40,148 nt of DNA from Bacteroidales bacterium UBA1223 (GCA_002309155.1 DBXB01000057.1:944-41091); one strand, 5' to 3'. Positions 14,894 to 24,125 are shown, counted from the first letter of the stretch. The notes: generated from the letters alone by a model not told the origin. Translations and numbers: made by a program.

Positions 14894-16252
14894 ATGAAAA
14901 AGTTGTTTTTCTTACTTGCAGGAGTAGTTCTATTGTGGAGCTGTGGCTCTTCCGACAAAGGTGAACTTGTCGGTGTGCAGAACCGTCCCATTTTTGAAGA
15001 TATCGACCTTAAAGGTATGGTCTTCATTAACCAAGGCAATTTCAGCATGGGTGCCGGTACGCAGAATGCTACATACGGAACTCCATCCCAGCCTCGTACC
15101 ATGCAGGTGGGTTCATATTTTATGGATGAAACCGAAATAACAAACAACGAGTACCGTCAGTTTGTGAACTGGGTTATCGATTCTGTCGCTCGCCGCATGC
15201 TTGGTGAAGCTGGTATCGACGGTTTCCTGATTGAAGAAGATGAATATGGCGAACCTCTTGAGCCTGCTATTCTCAACAAGAAAGAGAAGATTCGTTGGGA
15301 TGAACAGGAAACCCGCGAGGCACTCGAGGATCTCTATCTCCCCGAGAAGGATCGCTTCTATCGTCGTCGTACCATCGATCCTGCTAAGTTAAACTATGAA
15401 TATTATTGGATTGATTACGCTGAGGCTTCCAAGAAAGAGACTGCCACAGCTGTTAAGGATGAGTATAAAGGAACCATGTTCGCTCCGCGTCCGAAAGGTC
15501 TGAACAACCGTTCAAGCCTGATCAAGCGTGAGGTTGTGAATGTCTATCCCGACACATTATGCTGGGTGCACGACTACACATATAGCATGAACGAGGACTT
15601 CACTCGTCAGTATTTCACCTCTCCCGCTTATGACAACTATCCTGTAGTAGGTGTCAGCTGGGTGCAGGCAAAGGCTTTCTGTGTATGGCGTTCCAATTAC
15701 CTGAACCAGTATCTTGAGTCTATCGATTATACCAAGATGAACGATTTCCGTCTGCCCACTGAGGCTGAATGGGAATTCGCAGCCCGTGGCGGTATCGCCG
15801 GCGAGAGCTATCCCTGGGGCGGTCCCTATGTCCGTAACCCCAATGGTTGCTTCCTTGCCAACTACGAGCCTCTTAAGGGTGCTTATGATGACGACGGTGG
15901 TGTGAAGACACTGATGGTCGGTCACTATGCTCCTAACGACTACGGTCTGTATGATATGTCGGGTAATGTTGCTGAATGGTGTCTCGACGCTTACAACAAC
16001 TCGACCTATGTCGTGGCAAACGCTCTTTCTCCCTACTATAACTATAATGCAGGTGACGACGCTTCCCCGGCAATGAAACGTAAAGTTATCCGTGGCGGTT
16101 CATGGAAAGACCAGAAATACTTTATCCAGGTCCAGACCCGCTCGTATGAGTACCAGGATACTGCCAAGTCCTACATCGGATTCCGTTGCGTACAGCCTTA
16201 CCTGGGTCGTGTGAAGGGCGACAACCTGAAATCGGCTTCCAACGTCTATTGA
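14894..16252 (+). CDS. porK: T9SS ring lipoprotein PorK/GldK (SUMF1 fold)
   Basis: This 452-residue lipoprotein has the N-terminus MKKLFFLLAGVVLLWSC with a lipobox Cys at residue 17. The body has the formylglycine-generating-enzyme (SUMF1) fold: GMVFINQGNFSMG, MDETEITNNEYRQFVNW, PVVGVSWVQAKAFC, DFRLPTEAEWEFAARGG, YDMSGNVAEWCLDAY, KVIRGGSWKD and SYIGFRCVQPY. A long insert (about 100-220) separates the first part from the rest, as in GldK. PorK and PorN form a large ring under the outer membrane around the translocon. It lies 109 nt after porP and 76 nt before porL. Confidence 0.95.
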   Translation: MKKLFFLLAGVVLLWSCGSSDKGELVGVQNRPIFEDIDLKGMVFINQGNFSMGAGTQNATYGTPSQPRTMQVGSYFMDETEITNNEYRQFVNWVIDSVARRMLGEAGIDGFLIEEDEYGEPLEPAILNKKEKIRWDEQETREALEDLYLPEKDRFYRRRTIDPAKLNYEYYWIDYAEASKKETATAVKDEYKGTMFAPRPKGLNNRSSLIKREVVNVYPDTLCWVHDYTYSMNEDFTRQYFTSPAYDNYPVVGVSWVQAKAFCVWRSNYLNQYLESIDYTKMNDFRLPTEAEWEFAARGGIAGESYPWGGPYVRNPNGCFLANYEPLKGAYDDDGGVKTLMVGHYAPNDYGLYDMSGNVAEWCLDAYNNSTYVVANALSPYYNYNAGDDASPAMKRKVIRGGSWKDQKYFIQVQTRSYEYQDTAKSYIGFRCVQPYLGRVKGDNLKSASNVY

Positions 16253-16328
16253 TCCTGACGTGCCGGTAACGCTAATTAATATTTGAATACATTAAAAAAT
16301 AAGTAAACATAATTAAACTTTTCAGATT

Positions 16329-17219
16329 ATGAGTAAAATTGACAACCTTGTTCGGAGTAAAGGTTACAAAAACTTCATGAGTAAACTGTATGGATGGGGC
16401 GCATCTGCCGTTATTATTGGTGCTCTGTTCAAAATCAACCACTGGCCCGGTGCTGTTCCTATGCTGATTCTGGGTATGGGTACCGAATCACTCATATTCT
16501 TCCTCTCGGCTTTTGAACCTCTCCATATAGAGTGGGACTGGAGTCTTGTGTATCCTGAACTGGCGGGAATGAAAGATGACAATTTTATGCCTGGCGAGAC
16601 CCAGAGTACTTCCGTTACCGAAGAACTCGACCGTATGCTCTCTGAGGCTAAGATTGGTCCAGAGCTGGTACAACGATTGGGGCAGGGAATGGAAAATCTT
16701 GCCACATCCGCCAACTCCATCAGCAATATGTCCACCGCTGTTGCCGCCACCGACAAGTTTGTCACCAATATGGATGTCGCAGCTGAGGCCGCCAACGACC
16801 TCTCTGCCGCATATAAACGCACTACTGAATCTATCAATCATGACTTTGAACTCTCGTCATCCTATTCTGAGAGCCTCAAAGACGCTACGGCAGCTGTATC
16901 AAGTCTGTCGGCTATCTATCAGGAGACTGCTCAAACCCTCCGCACTGGTGACGCTTCCTACGTTGACGAACTGAAGAAAATGGCCGCCAGCCTCTCTTCT
17001 ATCAACGCCATGTACGAGCTCCAGATGCAGAATTCTACCTCTCAGCTCGAAGCTACCAAAGAGGTCCAGGAAAAGATGCAGCGTATGGTTGCCGACTTTG
17101 CCGAGTCTGCCGAAGGCGTCCTGAAGTACAAAGAACAGGTCGACGCACTCACCAGAAAGGTGGCAGAGTTGAACAATGTCTATGGCAACATGCTTGCAGC
17201 AATGCAGACCCGCATCTGA
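16329..17219 (+). CDS. porL: T9SS motor stator PorL/GldL
   Basis: This 296-residue inner-membrane protein has two N-terminal transmembrane helices around WGASAVIIGALFKINHWPGA and LILGMGTESLIFFLSAFEP. The second holds the acidic residue (Glu53) equivalent to the proton-carrying Glu of GldL. A long cytoplasmic helical/coiled-coil tail follows (about 95-296), rich in Ala/Ser/Met. In the family five copies of PorL surround two copies of PorM and convert proton flow to motion that powers T9SS export and gliding. A stem-loop sits between this gene and porM. Confidence 0.95.
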   Translation: MSKIDNLVRSKGYKNFMSKLYGWGASAVIIGALFKINHWPGAVPMLILGMGTESLIFFLSAFEPLHIEWDWSLVYPELAGMKDDNFMPGETQSTSVTEELDRMLSEAKIGPELVQRLGQGMENLATSANSISNMSTAVAATDKFVTNMDVAAEAANDLSAAYKRTTESINHDFELSSSYSESLKDATAAVSSLSAIYQETAQTLRTGDASYVDELKKMAASLSSINAMYELQMQNSTSQLEATKEVQEKMQRMVADFAESAEGVLKYKEQVDALTRKVAELNNVYGNMLAAMQTRI

Positions 17220-17231
17220 CATTAGTTGTAC

Positions 17232-17250
17232 GCAAGCAGACCCTGCTTGC
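17232..17250 (+). other. Stem-loop between porL and porM
   Basis: GCAAGCAG (17232-17239) and CTGCTTGC (17243-17250) form a perfect 8-bp stem with a 3-nt loop, 13 nt after the porL stop. No T-tract follows, so it is more likely an mRNA stability or processing element than a terminator. Confidence 0.6.
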
Positions 17251-17300
17251 TGCATAAAAGTAATTCACTGATGGTAGAATTAATAACAAAAGGATAGAAT

Positions 17301-18968
17301 ATGGGTGCTACAAATTGCCCGGAGACCCCGAGGCAAAAGATGATTGCAATGATGTACCTTGTGTACACGGCTCTGCTGGCACTGAACGTATCTGTCGAAA
17401 TTCTCAACGGATTCGTTACGGTGGGCGATGCCATGGACAAGTCAAACAAAAATATTGAAATTCAGCTCCAGGAAGCCTACGACATGTTCGATCAGGCTAT
17501 GCAGGCTGACTCTGTTAAAACCGCTAAGTATTACGAGGCTGCCCTGACAATTAAGAACTATACTGATTCTGTTAAAACACTCCTTGACGACAGTCGTGCC
17601 GAGTTCCTCTGCAAACTTCAGAAGAAAGTCGACAAGAAATTCCTTAATGGTGCCAGAAACAAACATATCATTATTGTAGACGGCGATAAATACTTGTTGG
17701 ACAGCGCCAAGGTCGCACTCGACCTCGGAGGTCTTGACATTATCGATAAGAAGGACGGTAATGATGTCGGTTCCCGCTATTTCTATAATGACGGAAATGG
17801 TCAGGCCTTTGTGATCAGCAAGGCTATCATTGACTATAAGGATAAAGTCTCAAAGATTTTCCAAGATACCAACCTCACTCATGACACCGTTGTTGTGAAC
17901 TTCGGTATGAATGTCGAGGGTACTTTCAAGAATTCCAACGAGAAAAACGCTAAGGAACTCCATTGGGAGCAGTACAATTTCGAACATGGAATCGCTATTG
18001 CCGACATGGTCTGCCTTTCTCGTATGAAATCTGAATTGATGAACGCCGAATATGATGCCGTTAAGAAACTTTTCGGCATGATCGGTAAGGAAGACTTCAA
18101 ATTTGACCAGATTACCGCTATCTGCCGTCCTACCACAAGCTACGTTATCCAGGGCGGAAAATACGAGATGAAGGTCAATGTCGGAGCCTATGACTCGAAG
18201 CGTGTATTCCGCGCAGTCATCAATGGCGCCGAATACCAGAGTGGCGCTGACGGTTCTATTACCTACACTGCTGGTGCTGGTGCTCCTGGTGAGAAGAAGA
18301 TTCATGGTACCGTTTATATGGTTAAGGACGGTAAGGAAGAGGCCTATACCTTCGATGAGAGTTACTATGTCGCCGCTCCTGTTGCTGTGACTGAGCTCGT
18401 GAAGATGAATGTTGTCTACTCCGGTATCGATAACCCGGTTTCTATCGGTGTCCCCGGTGTGGCATCAAAGGATATCACTCCTTCCATTATTCCTGGAACA
18501 GGTAACGCCACTATAGTCAAGGATCAAGGCGAAGGCAACTATATTATCAAACCTAATAAGATCGGTAAGATTACCCTTAGAGTTGTTGCCAAGATCGATG
18601 GTCACGCAAAAGATATGGGTTCTAAGGAAATCCGTGTGAAACGAATCCCGAAACCTGCTCTGCGTGTCGGTAGTTTCAAGAGTGGTGACCAAGTCTCGAA
18701 GGCTGAAATTGGAGCCAACCCTGTGCTCCGTGTCTCTATGGAGGATTTCGACTTCCAGATTCCCGCCCTTAAGATCAACTCGTTTGTATTCAACGTCCAG
18801 AGCTCAGGTGCTCTTGATATCAATGGTACTGGCAACCGTCTCACTCCTGAGATGATCAGCCGTATTAATAACGCTAAACGCGGTCAGAAGATTTATATAA
18901 CCGATGTCACCGTCAAGACTCCCGACGGTCAGACACACTCTCTCGACTGCACACTGAGATTGAAGTAA
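17301..18968 (+). CDS. porM: T9SS motor periplasmic shaft PorM/GldM
   Basis: This 555-residue protein has one N-terminal membrane helix preceded by PETPRQKMIAMMYLVYTALLA and followed by LNVSVEILNGF, the GldM signature. The long periplasmic part contains a helical D1 domain (about 40-215) and three beta-rich domains, with a junction near residue 390 (VKMNVVYSGIDNPVSIGVPG) and a C-terminal domain ending in SLDCTLRLK. PorM dimers cross the periplasm, enter the PorL pentamer at one end and contact the PorK/PorN ring at the other. It lies 81 nt after porL and 17 nt before porN. Confidence 0.95.
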   Translation: MGATNCPETPRQKMIAMMYLVYTALLALNVSVEILNGFVTVGDAMDKSNKNIEIQLQEAYDMFDQAMQADSVKTAKYYEAALTIKNYTDSVKTLLDDSRAEFLCKLQKKVDKKFLNGARNKHIIIVDGDKYLLDSAKVALDLGGLDIIDKKDGNDVGSRYFYNDGNGQAFVISKAIIDYKDKVSKIFQDTNLTHDTVVVNFGMNVEGTFKNSNEKNAKELHWEQYNFEHGIAIADMVCLSRMKSELMNAEYDAVKKLFGMIGKEDFKFDQITAICRPTTSYVIQGGKYEMKVNVGAYDSKRVFRAVINGAEYQSGADGSITYTAGAGAPGEKKIHGTVYMVKDGKEEAYTFDESYYVAAPVAVTELVKMNVVYSGIDNPVSIGVPGVASKDITPSIIPGTGNATIVKDQGEGNYIIKPNKIGKITLRVVAKIDGHAKDMGSKEIRVKRIPKPALRVGSFKSGDQVSKAEIGANPVLRVSMEDFDFQIPALKINSFVFNVQSSGALDINGTGNRLTPEMISRINNAKRGQKIYITDVTVKTPDGQTHSLDCTLRLK

Positions 18969-18985
18969 TTTAAAACACTCATACA

Positions 18986-19870
18986 ATGAAGAAATTATTG
19001 TTTTGCTTTGGCTTTTTCCTCTTTGCTGTTACTGCTGTAACTGTCAATGCTCAGAGTATTATCGACTCCGAAGAGGATCATAATTTCAACGACTTCTATA
19101 AGAAAGATCAGGTTAGAGGTCGTGAAGCCATGCCTTATGCTTTCCTCCGTGAGTCTGATGTCGTTTGGGAACACGCTATATGGAGAACTATAGATTTTAG
19201 AGAGAAATTCAATCAGTTCTTCTATTTCCCGATTGACCCCACCAAGAATACCCAGGGTCGCATGAGTCTCACCACTGCTATTATGGACGCTTTGCGTAAT
19301 GGCGATATTGAGGTCTATAAAGAGGACGACCTTACAACGCCGTGTACATACGAGGAGATGATAAGCGGTCTTACCCGTTCTTATACTTTCCATATCGCGG
19401 AGTATGACGAATATGGTGACGAGACCGAGGGCCGTGATACATTGATCAACGAAGAGTTCAAGCCCGAAGAGGTGTATTCCGCTCACATCAAGGAATACTG
19501 GTATATTGACAAACAAGACACCCGTCAGAAAGTCAGAATCACCGGATTGGCTTTGGTTTATAACTACTGCAAAGACCGTGACGGTGAACGTGTCTGCGAC
19601 CCCGTCGAGATGTTCTGGGTTCCCATGGACGACATGCGTGTCCGCAACGTTCTCGTGAAGGTTCTCGCTTATGACGAGCATAATTCTCATGCTGAGAGAT
19701 CTTATGACGATATCTTCATTGACCGTTATTTCGACAGCTTCTGCTATCGTGAGTCTAATGTCATGAACCGTCCTATCTCCGCTTACCTGACAGGTACAGA
19801 CGCTATTCTGGAATCTCAGGCTATCGAGGAGGAGATTTTTGATATCGAGTCTGATATGTGGGAGTATTGA
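18986..19870 (+). CDS. porN: T9SS ring protein PorN/GldN, first copy
   Basis: This 294-residue periplasmic protein has a signal peptide (MKKLLFCFGFFLFAVTAVTVNA-Q). Family blocks are FLRESDVVWEHAIWRTIDFR, EKFNQFFYFP, IKEYWYIDKQDTRQKVRITG, EMFWVPMDD, NRPISAYLTGTDAILES and the tail IEEEIFDIESDMWEY. PorN binds PorK to form the periplasmic ring of the T9SS. It starts 17 nt after porM, so the four genes porK-L-M-N are certainly one unit. A second related gene follows at 19983. Confidence 0.95.
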   Translation: MKKLLFCFGFFLFAVTAVTVNAQSIIDSEEDHNFNDFYKKDQVRGREAMPYAFLRESDVVWEHAIWRTIDFREKFNQFFYFPIDPTKNTQGRMSLTTAIMDALRNGDIEVYKEDDLTTPCTYEEMISGLTRSYTFHIAEYDEYGDETEGRDTLINEEFKPEEVYSAHIKEYWYIDKQDTRQKVRITGLALVYNYCKDRDGERVCDPVEMFWVPMDDMRVRNVLVKVLAYDEHNSHAERSYDDIFIDRYFDSFCYRESNVMNRPISAYLTGTDAILESQAIEEEIFDIESDMWEY

Positions 19871-19935
19871 TTTGTTTGAATGTTGGATGTTGAAATTTCC
19901 ATTTCAGCCTGCAACAGTTTCAATATAAAATTCTG

Positions 19936-19979
19936 AATTGAGAGTTAAGGATTGTTGCGATTCTTAACTCTCAATTTTA
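19936..19979 (+). terminator. Strong hairpin between the two porN genes (terminator or attenuator)
   Basis: AATTGAGAGTTAAG (19936-19949) pairs perfectly with CTTAACTCTCAATT (19963-19976), a 14-bp stem extendable by two pairs, followed by a short T-run. It ends 6 nt before the ATG of the second porN gene, so it could limit transcription or translation of that gene. Confidence 0.6.
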
Positions 19980-19982
19980 CTT

Positions 19983-20855
19983 ATGACACGCAGGGGGTTA
20001 TATATTATTGTACTCTTTCTGACAACTGTCAGTGTGTCTCTCTCTGCCCAGACAGTTGAAGATGATGGGGGATCGCATCATTTCTATCAGCGTCACACCT
20101 CTGGGGAACGTGAGGCGTTTGAGATGCCTTTTCTGCGTGAGAGTGACGTTGTCTGGGAACAGTCGGTTTGGCGTACAATAGACCTCCGTGAGAAGTTCAA
20201 CCATTATTTCTATTATCCAACAGAACGCAACGGCGTGGAGGGACGTAAGAATTTCTCTTATGTCATCTGGGATGCCGTGGTCTCGGGAGATATACCCATC
20301 TATGAAGATGATGAGCTCAAGGTTCCTCTCGACAATTCTATGTTCGTCAGTCGTTTTACAAAGCCCGACACAATAATTCTCGAGATTGTCGACGATGATG
20401 AGAACTACGAATACAAGACGGTTCTTGTACCTAAGGAGTTCAACTCTGAGGAGATGTTGCAGATACGACTCAAGGAGGCGTGGTATATCGACAAGCAGGT
20501 GACGGAGCAGAATGTCCGTATCATCTCCTTGTGTCTCACCAAGGAGTTCTATAAAGAATACGACGGCGACTTGGAATATATGGGTACTGTAGAGCTTTTC
20601 TGGATTCCGATGCTATCACCGCAGGTGCGTCGTCTGTTGGTTCGTAATGAGGCCACTTGGGAAAGAAACATAGCCAACCAACCCTCATGGGAGAATATCT
20701 TTATCACCCGCCGGTTCAACAGTTATATCACCAGAATCTCTAACCGGTTCAACCGAACGATTCTAGACTATCTGACGGGTCCTGAAGCGATATGGGAGTC
20801 TGAGCGTATCGAGGATGAACTGCTCGATATCAGTCAGGATATGTGGGAGTATTGA
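19983..20855 (+). CDS. PorN/GldN paralogue, second tandem copy (GldO-like position)
   Basis: This 290-residue protein has a signal peptide (MTRRGLYIIVLFLTTVSVSLSA-Q) and the same blocks as porN: PFLRESDVVWEQSVWRTIDL, EKFNHYFYYP, LKEAWYIDKQVTEQNVRI, VELFWIPM and the tail DELLDISQDMWEY. It is therefore a full-length PorN/GldN paralogue, clearly diverged from the first copy over the middle third. A similar tandem arrangement, gldN-gldO, is known in Flavobacterium johnsoniae, where the two overlap in function. The gap to porN is 112 nt and holds a strong hairpin, so its expression may be set apart from that of the main operon. Confidence 0.93.
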   Translation: MTRRGLYIIVLFLTTVSVSLSAQTVEDDGGSHHFYQRHTSGEREAFEMPFLRESDVVWEQSVWRTIDLREKFNHYFYYPTERNGVEGRKNFSYVIWDAVVSGDIPIYEDDELKVPLDNSMFVSRFTKPDTIILEIVDDDENYEYKTVLVPKEFNSEEMLQIRLKEAWYIDKQVTEQNVRIISLCLTKEFYKEYDGDLEYMGTVELFWIPMLSPQVRRLLVRNEATWERNIANQPSWENIFITRRFNSYITRISNRFNRTILDYLTGPEAIWESERIEDELLDISQDMWEY

Positions 20856-20863
20856 GGGTATAA

Positions 20864-20917
20864 GGTTTAAAAGGTTTGAAAGGTTTCTAGACTATCTAGA
20901 TTTTCTAGAATTTCAAT
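20864..20917. repeat. 9-bp tandem array (GGTTTAAAA, continuing with CTAG every 9 bp)
   Basis: The units GGTTTAAAA, GGTTTGAAA, GGTTTCTAG, ACTATCTAG, ATTTTCTAG and AATTTCAAT follow each other with an exact 9-bp step in the spacer between convergent genes. The unit itself drifts along the array. Confidence 0.7.
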
Positions 20918-20931
20918 TTTCAATTTACCAT

Positions 20932-20950
20932 TGGCTCATCAAGTTCGCCA
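20932..20950. repeat. Diverged third copy of the hairpin core of the accessory-zone repeat
   Basis: TGGC-tcatcaagttc-GCCA matches the core TGCC-tcatcaagctc-GGCA of the long repeats at 28414 and 29868, including most flanking bases (CCAGCCACAGCAC against GCAGCCAAAGCAC). The arm change is compensatory, so the stem is kept. Confidence 0.55.
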
Positions 20951-20965
20951 GCCACAGCACACGGG

Positions 20966-22021
20966 TCACAGGTCACGATTAGATGAGACCGCATATTTAC
21001 GCCATTTGTCTATAACCGAGACGAAATCGTCAGGTAGGGGCGACTCGAAATGCATCTGCTGATGGGTGGTTGGATGCTCGAAACCTAACGTCATGGCGTG
21101 CAAAGCCTGACGAGGGAGCAGCTGGAAGCAGTTGGTGACAAACTGTTTGTATTTTGAGAATGTGGTGCCTTTGAGAATCTGGTCTCCTCCATACATGGCG
21201 TCGTTGAACAGGGGGTGTCCGATATGTTTCATGTGTGCTCGTATCTGGTGAGTCCTTCCGGTCTCAAGAACACACTCTACAAGTGTTACATACCCGAAGC
21301 GTTCGACCACCTGCCAATGCGTCACGGCATGTTTCCCGATTTCAGGGTCTTCGAAAACAGTCATCACACGACGGTCCTTGGGTGAACGTGCCAGATTGCC
21401 TATAATGGTGCCCTTGTCCTCGGCAAAATCTCCCCACACCAAGGCGTTGTATTTCCTCTCTATGGTATGGTCGAAGAATTGTTTGGCGAGTACGACCTGC
21501 GACTCCTCGTTTTTGGCAATCAGAAGAAGTCCTGATGTGTCTTTGTCGATTCTATGCACCAGATACGGAGCTATAGGCTCTCCGTTATCACTCTTCTTCT
21601 TGTCGAAATAGTATACCAGACCGTTCAGAAGAGTTCCTGTGAAGTTGCCGTAGCCGGGATGGACGACGAGTCCGGCAGGCTTGTCGACAACGAGCACGTC
21701 GTTGTCTTCGTATACAATGTCCAGGGGGATGTCTTCAGGCACTACGTCGAATTCATGTGGAGGATTCGGTAGAAGGATGCTGATGACATCCGAAGGTTTT
21801 ATCTTGTAGTTTGACTTGGCGGCTTTGTCGTTCACCAGAATACAACCAGCCTTCGCCGCCGCCTGAATCTTGGTGCGGGAGATGCCTTCCAGACGCATCT
21901 GCAGATATTTGTCCATCCGCATAGACTCCTGTCCACGGTCGACGGCGATACGGTGGTGTTCGTATAACTCTGTCTCCTCGCTTAACGGTGCCTGAAAATC
22001 TGTTGACGGGTTCTCTTCCAT
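20966..22021 (-). CDS. RluD-type 23S rRNA pseudouridine synthase
   Basis: This 351-residue cytoplasmic enzyme has an N-terminal S4 RNA-binding domain (about 35-85, MDKYLQMRLEGISRTKIQ) followed by the RluA/RluD catalytic domain. The active-site motif is VHRIDKDTSGLLLIAK, with the catalytic Asp at residue 159. Supporting blocks are VVDKPAGLVVHPGYGN, ETGRTHQIRAHMKHIGHPL and RQALHAMTLGFEHP. The family converts uridines in large-subunit rRNA to pseudouridine; the exact sites cannot be told from sequence. It lies 8 nt after the T9SS cargo gene on the same strand. The PASTA protein/pseudouridine synthase neighbourhood is common in Bacteroidetes. Confidence 0.92.
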   Translation of the reverse strand: MEENPSTDFQAPLSEETELYEHHRIAVDRGQESMRMDKYLQMRLEGISRTKIQAAAKAGCILVNDKAAKSNYKIKPSDVISILLPNPPHEFDVVPEDIPLDIVYEDNDVLVVDKPAGLVVHPGYGNFTGTLLNGLVYYFDKKKSDNGEPIAPYLVHRIDKDTSGLLLIAKNEESQVVLAKQFFDHTIERKYNALVWGDFAEDKGTIIGNLARSPKDRRVMTVFEDPEIGKHAVTHWQVVERFGYVTLVECVLETGRTHQIRAHMKHIGHPLFNDAMYGGDQILKGTTFSKYKQFVTNCFQLLPRQALHAMTLGFEHPTTHQQMHFESPLPDDFVSVIDKWRKYAVSSNRDL

Positions 22022-22029
22022 TCTGTCGC

Positions 22030-23964
22030 TTAGTGATTGATGATTATCTTCTTGGTGCAGAAATCGCCGGTAGCGATATTGGTTATTCTCACCACATAAA
22101 CTCCGTTGGCATAGTTGGCTGGCAGTTGGAGGGTGCTTGAAGACAGTGTTTGGGTGAGTAATAATTTGCCGGAGATGCTGTAGAGTTGGATCTGATACTG
22201 CTCTCCGACGAAGTCTCTGTTTATCGAGATATTCAGGTGGTCGTTGATAGGATTGGGGAAGACGGAGAACTGAATCTTGTCGTTGTCGGGCGACACTTGG
22301 TGGGTTGACAGCAGTGCTGAGGCGCCAAAGACGGGACGCATCATCACTGCTCCGCTCAATATGCTATGGCTCCACTCGTTCCCTGTGCGATAGTAGGACC
22401 ATGGGCGGGCGTCATTGCCACGGTCAAATCCGATATTGATAAAGTCGTTCGACAGTTGCTCGAAACCTATAAAGACAGTGTCCGAGATACGTACCTGATT
22501 GGACAGGGCGTATCTGTAGAATTCGTTGAATCCTTTGAATTGGGGCGTCCTTTTCTCGCTGTCCTTGTAAAGGAGTGCGTCGGGCACTCCCTTGCGACAA
22601 CTCCACACACATATCTGGAACTGTATTCCTTCGTTCTCGCCGTTGCGTGTCCTGTTAAAATAGAGATCTACGGCAGTGAGGGTGTCTGCTGTGTTTAGGT
22701 CAAACCTATAGGCGAACCACATGTGGTTTCCTGTGGATGTCAGACCGTATCCGTTCTCCGGCACACCGTCGTCATAGGCGTAGTAGTTGCCCAGCGTCTG
22801 AGTGAATCTTAAGGTGTCGTTGCCACCATGGTTGTCACCTCCCACTCCCTCACGAACCACATGGATTATGGAATAGTCGGCAGACTCATCGGAAATGGGA
22901 AAACAGAAATTGACGGGAGGTCTGCTATGGACAGGCATGTTCTGATAGGTGCCGGCAGGATAGAATGGTACGATATTCTCATATCCTCCGTCGTAGTTTC
23001 CTATCTGTTGCCCAGCCTCGTTGAGGACTACGTAGGAATAGTTGGAGGCGAGTGTTTGGTTGTAGCGGTTCGAGATAGTCATCTCCAGCTCGCTCTTCAT
23101 ATCTCCTGCCCTGAACTGGCGGGCGGGCATCGCCTGATAGTGTTTAAGCATGGAGGGAGCCTTCTCGACAAAGGTGATGTCTCTGAAGAAAGAGTCTGCC
23201 AGTGTCCTGTTGCGGTCAAGGTATATGTAGTCGATATTCCATTGGTCGCAGTTGCCTGCTATGCCACTCTTGGGATTGGGGTCCAGACTGGCATAGTTGC
23301 GGAAGCGGAACTGGAACTTATCTGAGAAGAAGCAGGAGTCTTCAATCTTTATTGTAGTGTAACGCCACGGCCAGTGGGATGCTATCCCGGCAGTGTCGGC
23401 GTCAAATCCCGGAGTGAACCATACGGTCACCCAGCTGCTGTCGACGGAATTGTAGAAGTCAAGGAACAGGGTGTCCTGACTTGAGGGGGCGTCGCCCACA
23501 CGTTCCCATTGGTTGCCATACCATCCGCCAGGAAGGAAGTAGAAACTGAGGGTGACGGAATCTGACGGCGAGAGACGGCGCTGATATGTTCCGGTGATAG
23601 AGTCGAGTCGTATTATCTGCGATGCCAGCGTGTCGGCGTAGAAGAGGTTCGTGGAGGCTTGAGGGTATAGTTCGCCGTTCTGGTCTATTGCGTCGAGGGT
23701 GGCTACTCCGACAGACGGTGGCTGGGGGGCGTAGTCTTTGTTGATAAAAGCCTGATTGGATAGCCAGCGGTTGGGGTCGGGCAGACCCTCGTAGTCGGAG
23801 AAATCATCAAAGAAGGGAATCTCTAATCTCAGAGTGTCGTTACTTTTTGCTGTGACAGGAATAGGGAAGGAACTGAGAGGCGACAGAATCTCCTGCGCTG
23901 TTGATGAGAGAGTCGCAAACAGCAGACAAACAAATATGATGATATGTAGAGACCGTTTATTCAA
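22030..23964 (-). CDS. T9SS type A cargo protein of unknown function
   Basis: This 644-residue exported protein has a signal peptide (NKRSLHIIIFVCLLFATLSSTA-Q type) that begins at a TTG codon (complement of 23962-23964). No ATG or GTG is available before the hydrophobic stretch, so TTG is probably the real start. The N-terminal part (FFDDFSDYEGLPDPNRW, VTLSFYFLPGGWYGNQW) resembles jelly-roll/MAM-like carbohydrate-binding folds. The centre is beta-rich and of unknown function. The C-terminus is a type A T9SS sorting domain: FSVFPNPINDHLNISI, QLYSISGKLLLTQT and NGVYVVRITN. It is probably attached to the cell surface after export. It is encoded between the PASTA and pseudouridine synthase genes. 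Confidence 0.85.
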   Translation of the reverse strand: MNKRSLHIIIFVCLLFATLSSTAQEILSPLSSFPIPVTAKSNDTLRLEIPFFDDFSDYEGLPDPNRWLSNQAFINKDYAPQPPSVGVATLDAIDQNGELYPQASTNLFYADTLASQIIRLDSITGTYQRRLSPSDSVTLSFYFLPGGWYGNQWERVGDAPSSQDTLFLDFYNSVDSSWVTVWFTPGFDADTAGIASHWPWRYTTIKIEDSCFFSDKFQFRFRNYASLDPNPKSGIAGNCDQWNIDYIYLDRNRTLADSFFRDITFVEKAPSMLKHYQAMPARQFRAGDMKSELEMTISNRYNQTLASNYSYVVLNEAGQQIGNYDGGYENIVPFYPAGTYQNMPVHSRPPVNFCFPISDESADYSIIHVVREGVGGDNHGGNDTLRFTQTLGNYYAYDDGVPENGYGLTSTGNHMWFAYRFDLNTADTLTAVDLYFNRTRNGENEGIQFQICVWSCRKGVPDALLYKDSEKRTPQFKGFNEFYRYALSNQVRISDTVFIGFEQLSNDFINIGFDRGNDARPWSYYRTGNEWSHSILSGAVMMRPVFGASALLSTHQVSPDNDKIQFSVFPNPINDHLNISINRDFVGEQYQIQLYSISGKLLLTQTLSSSTLQLPANYANGVYVVRITNIATGDFCTKKIIINH

Positions 23965-23977
23965 GTTTGGGATAAAA

Positions 23978-24000
23978 GGTTAAAAGGGTTAAAAGGGTTT
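23978..24000. repeat. 9-bp tandem array (GGTTAAAAG type)
   Basis: Two and a half exact units, GGTTAAAAG, GGTTAAAAG, GGTTT, lie just upstream of the T9SS cargo gene start. It is followed by two similar 16-bp copies of TTTCGTTTAATCGTTA. Confidence 0.6.
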
Positions 24001-24028
24001 CGTTTAATCGTTATTTCGTTTAATTGTT

Positions 24029-24060
24029 GATATGGTGATAAGTTGATAAGTTGATATGGT
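24029..24060. repeat. 8-bp tandem array (GATATGGT/GATAAGTT)
   Basis: Four exact 8-bp units are seen: GATATGGT, GATAAGTT, GATAAGTT, GATATGGT. It belongs to the same family as 1273-1312 and 25127-25166. Confidence 0.75.
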
Positions 24061-24125
24061 GAATTGTATCTGAAGTTAAAAATATAGTTAAAGTTAAGGT
24101 TTTGTTATTCCAATTCTCAATTATT

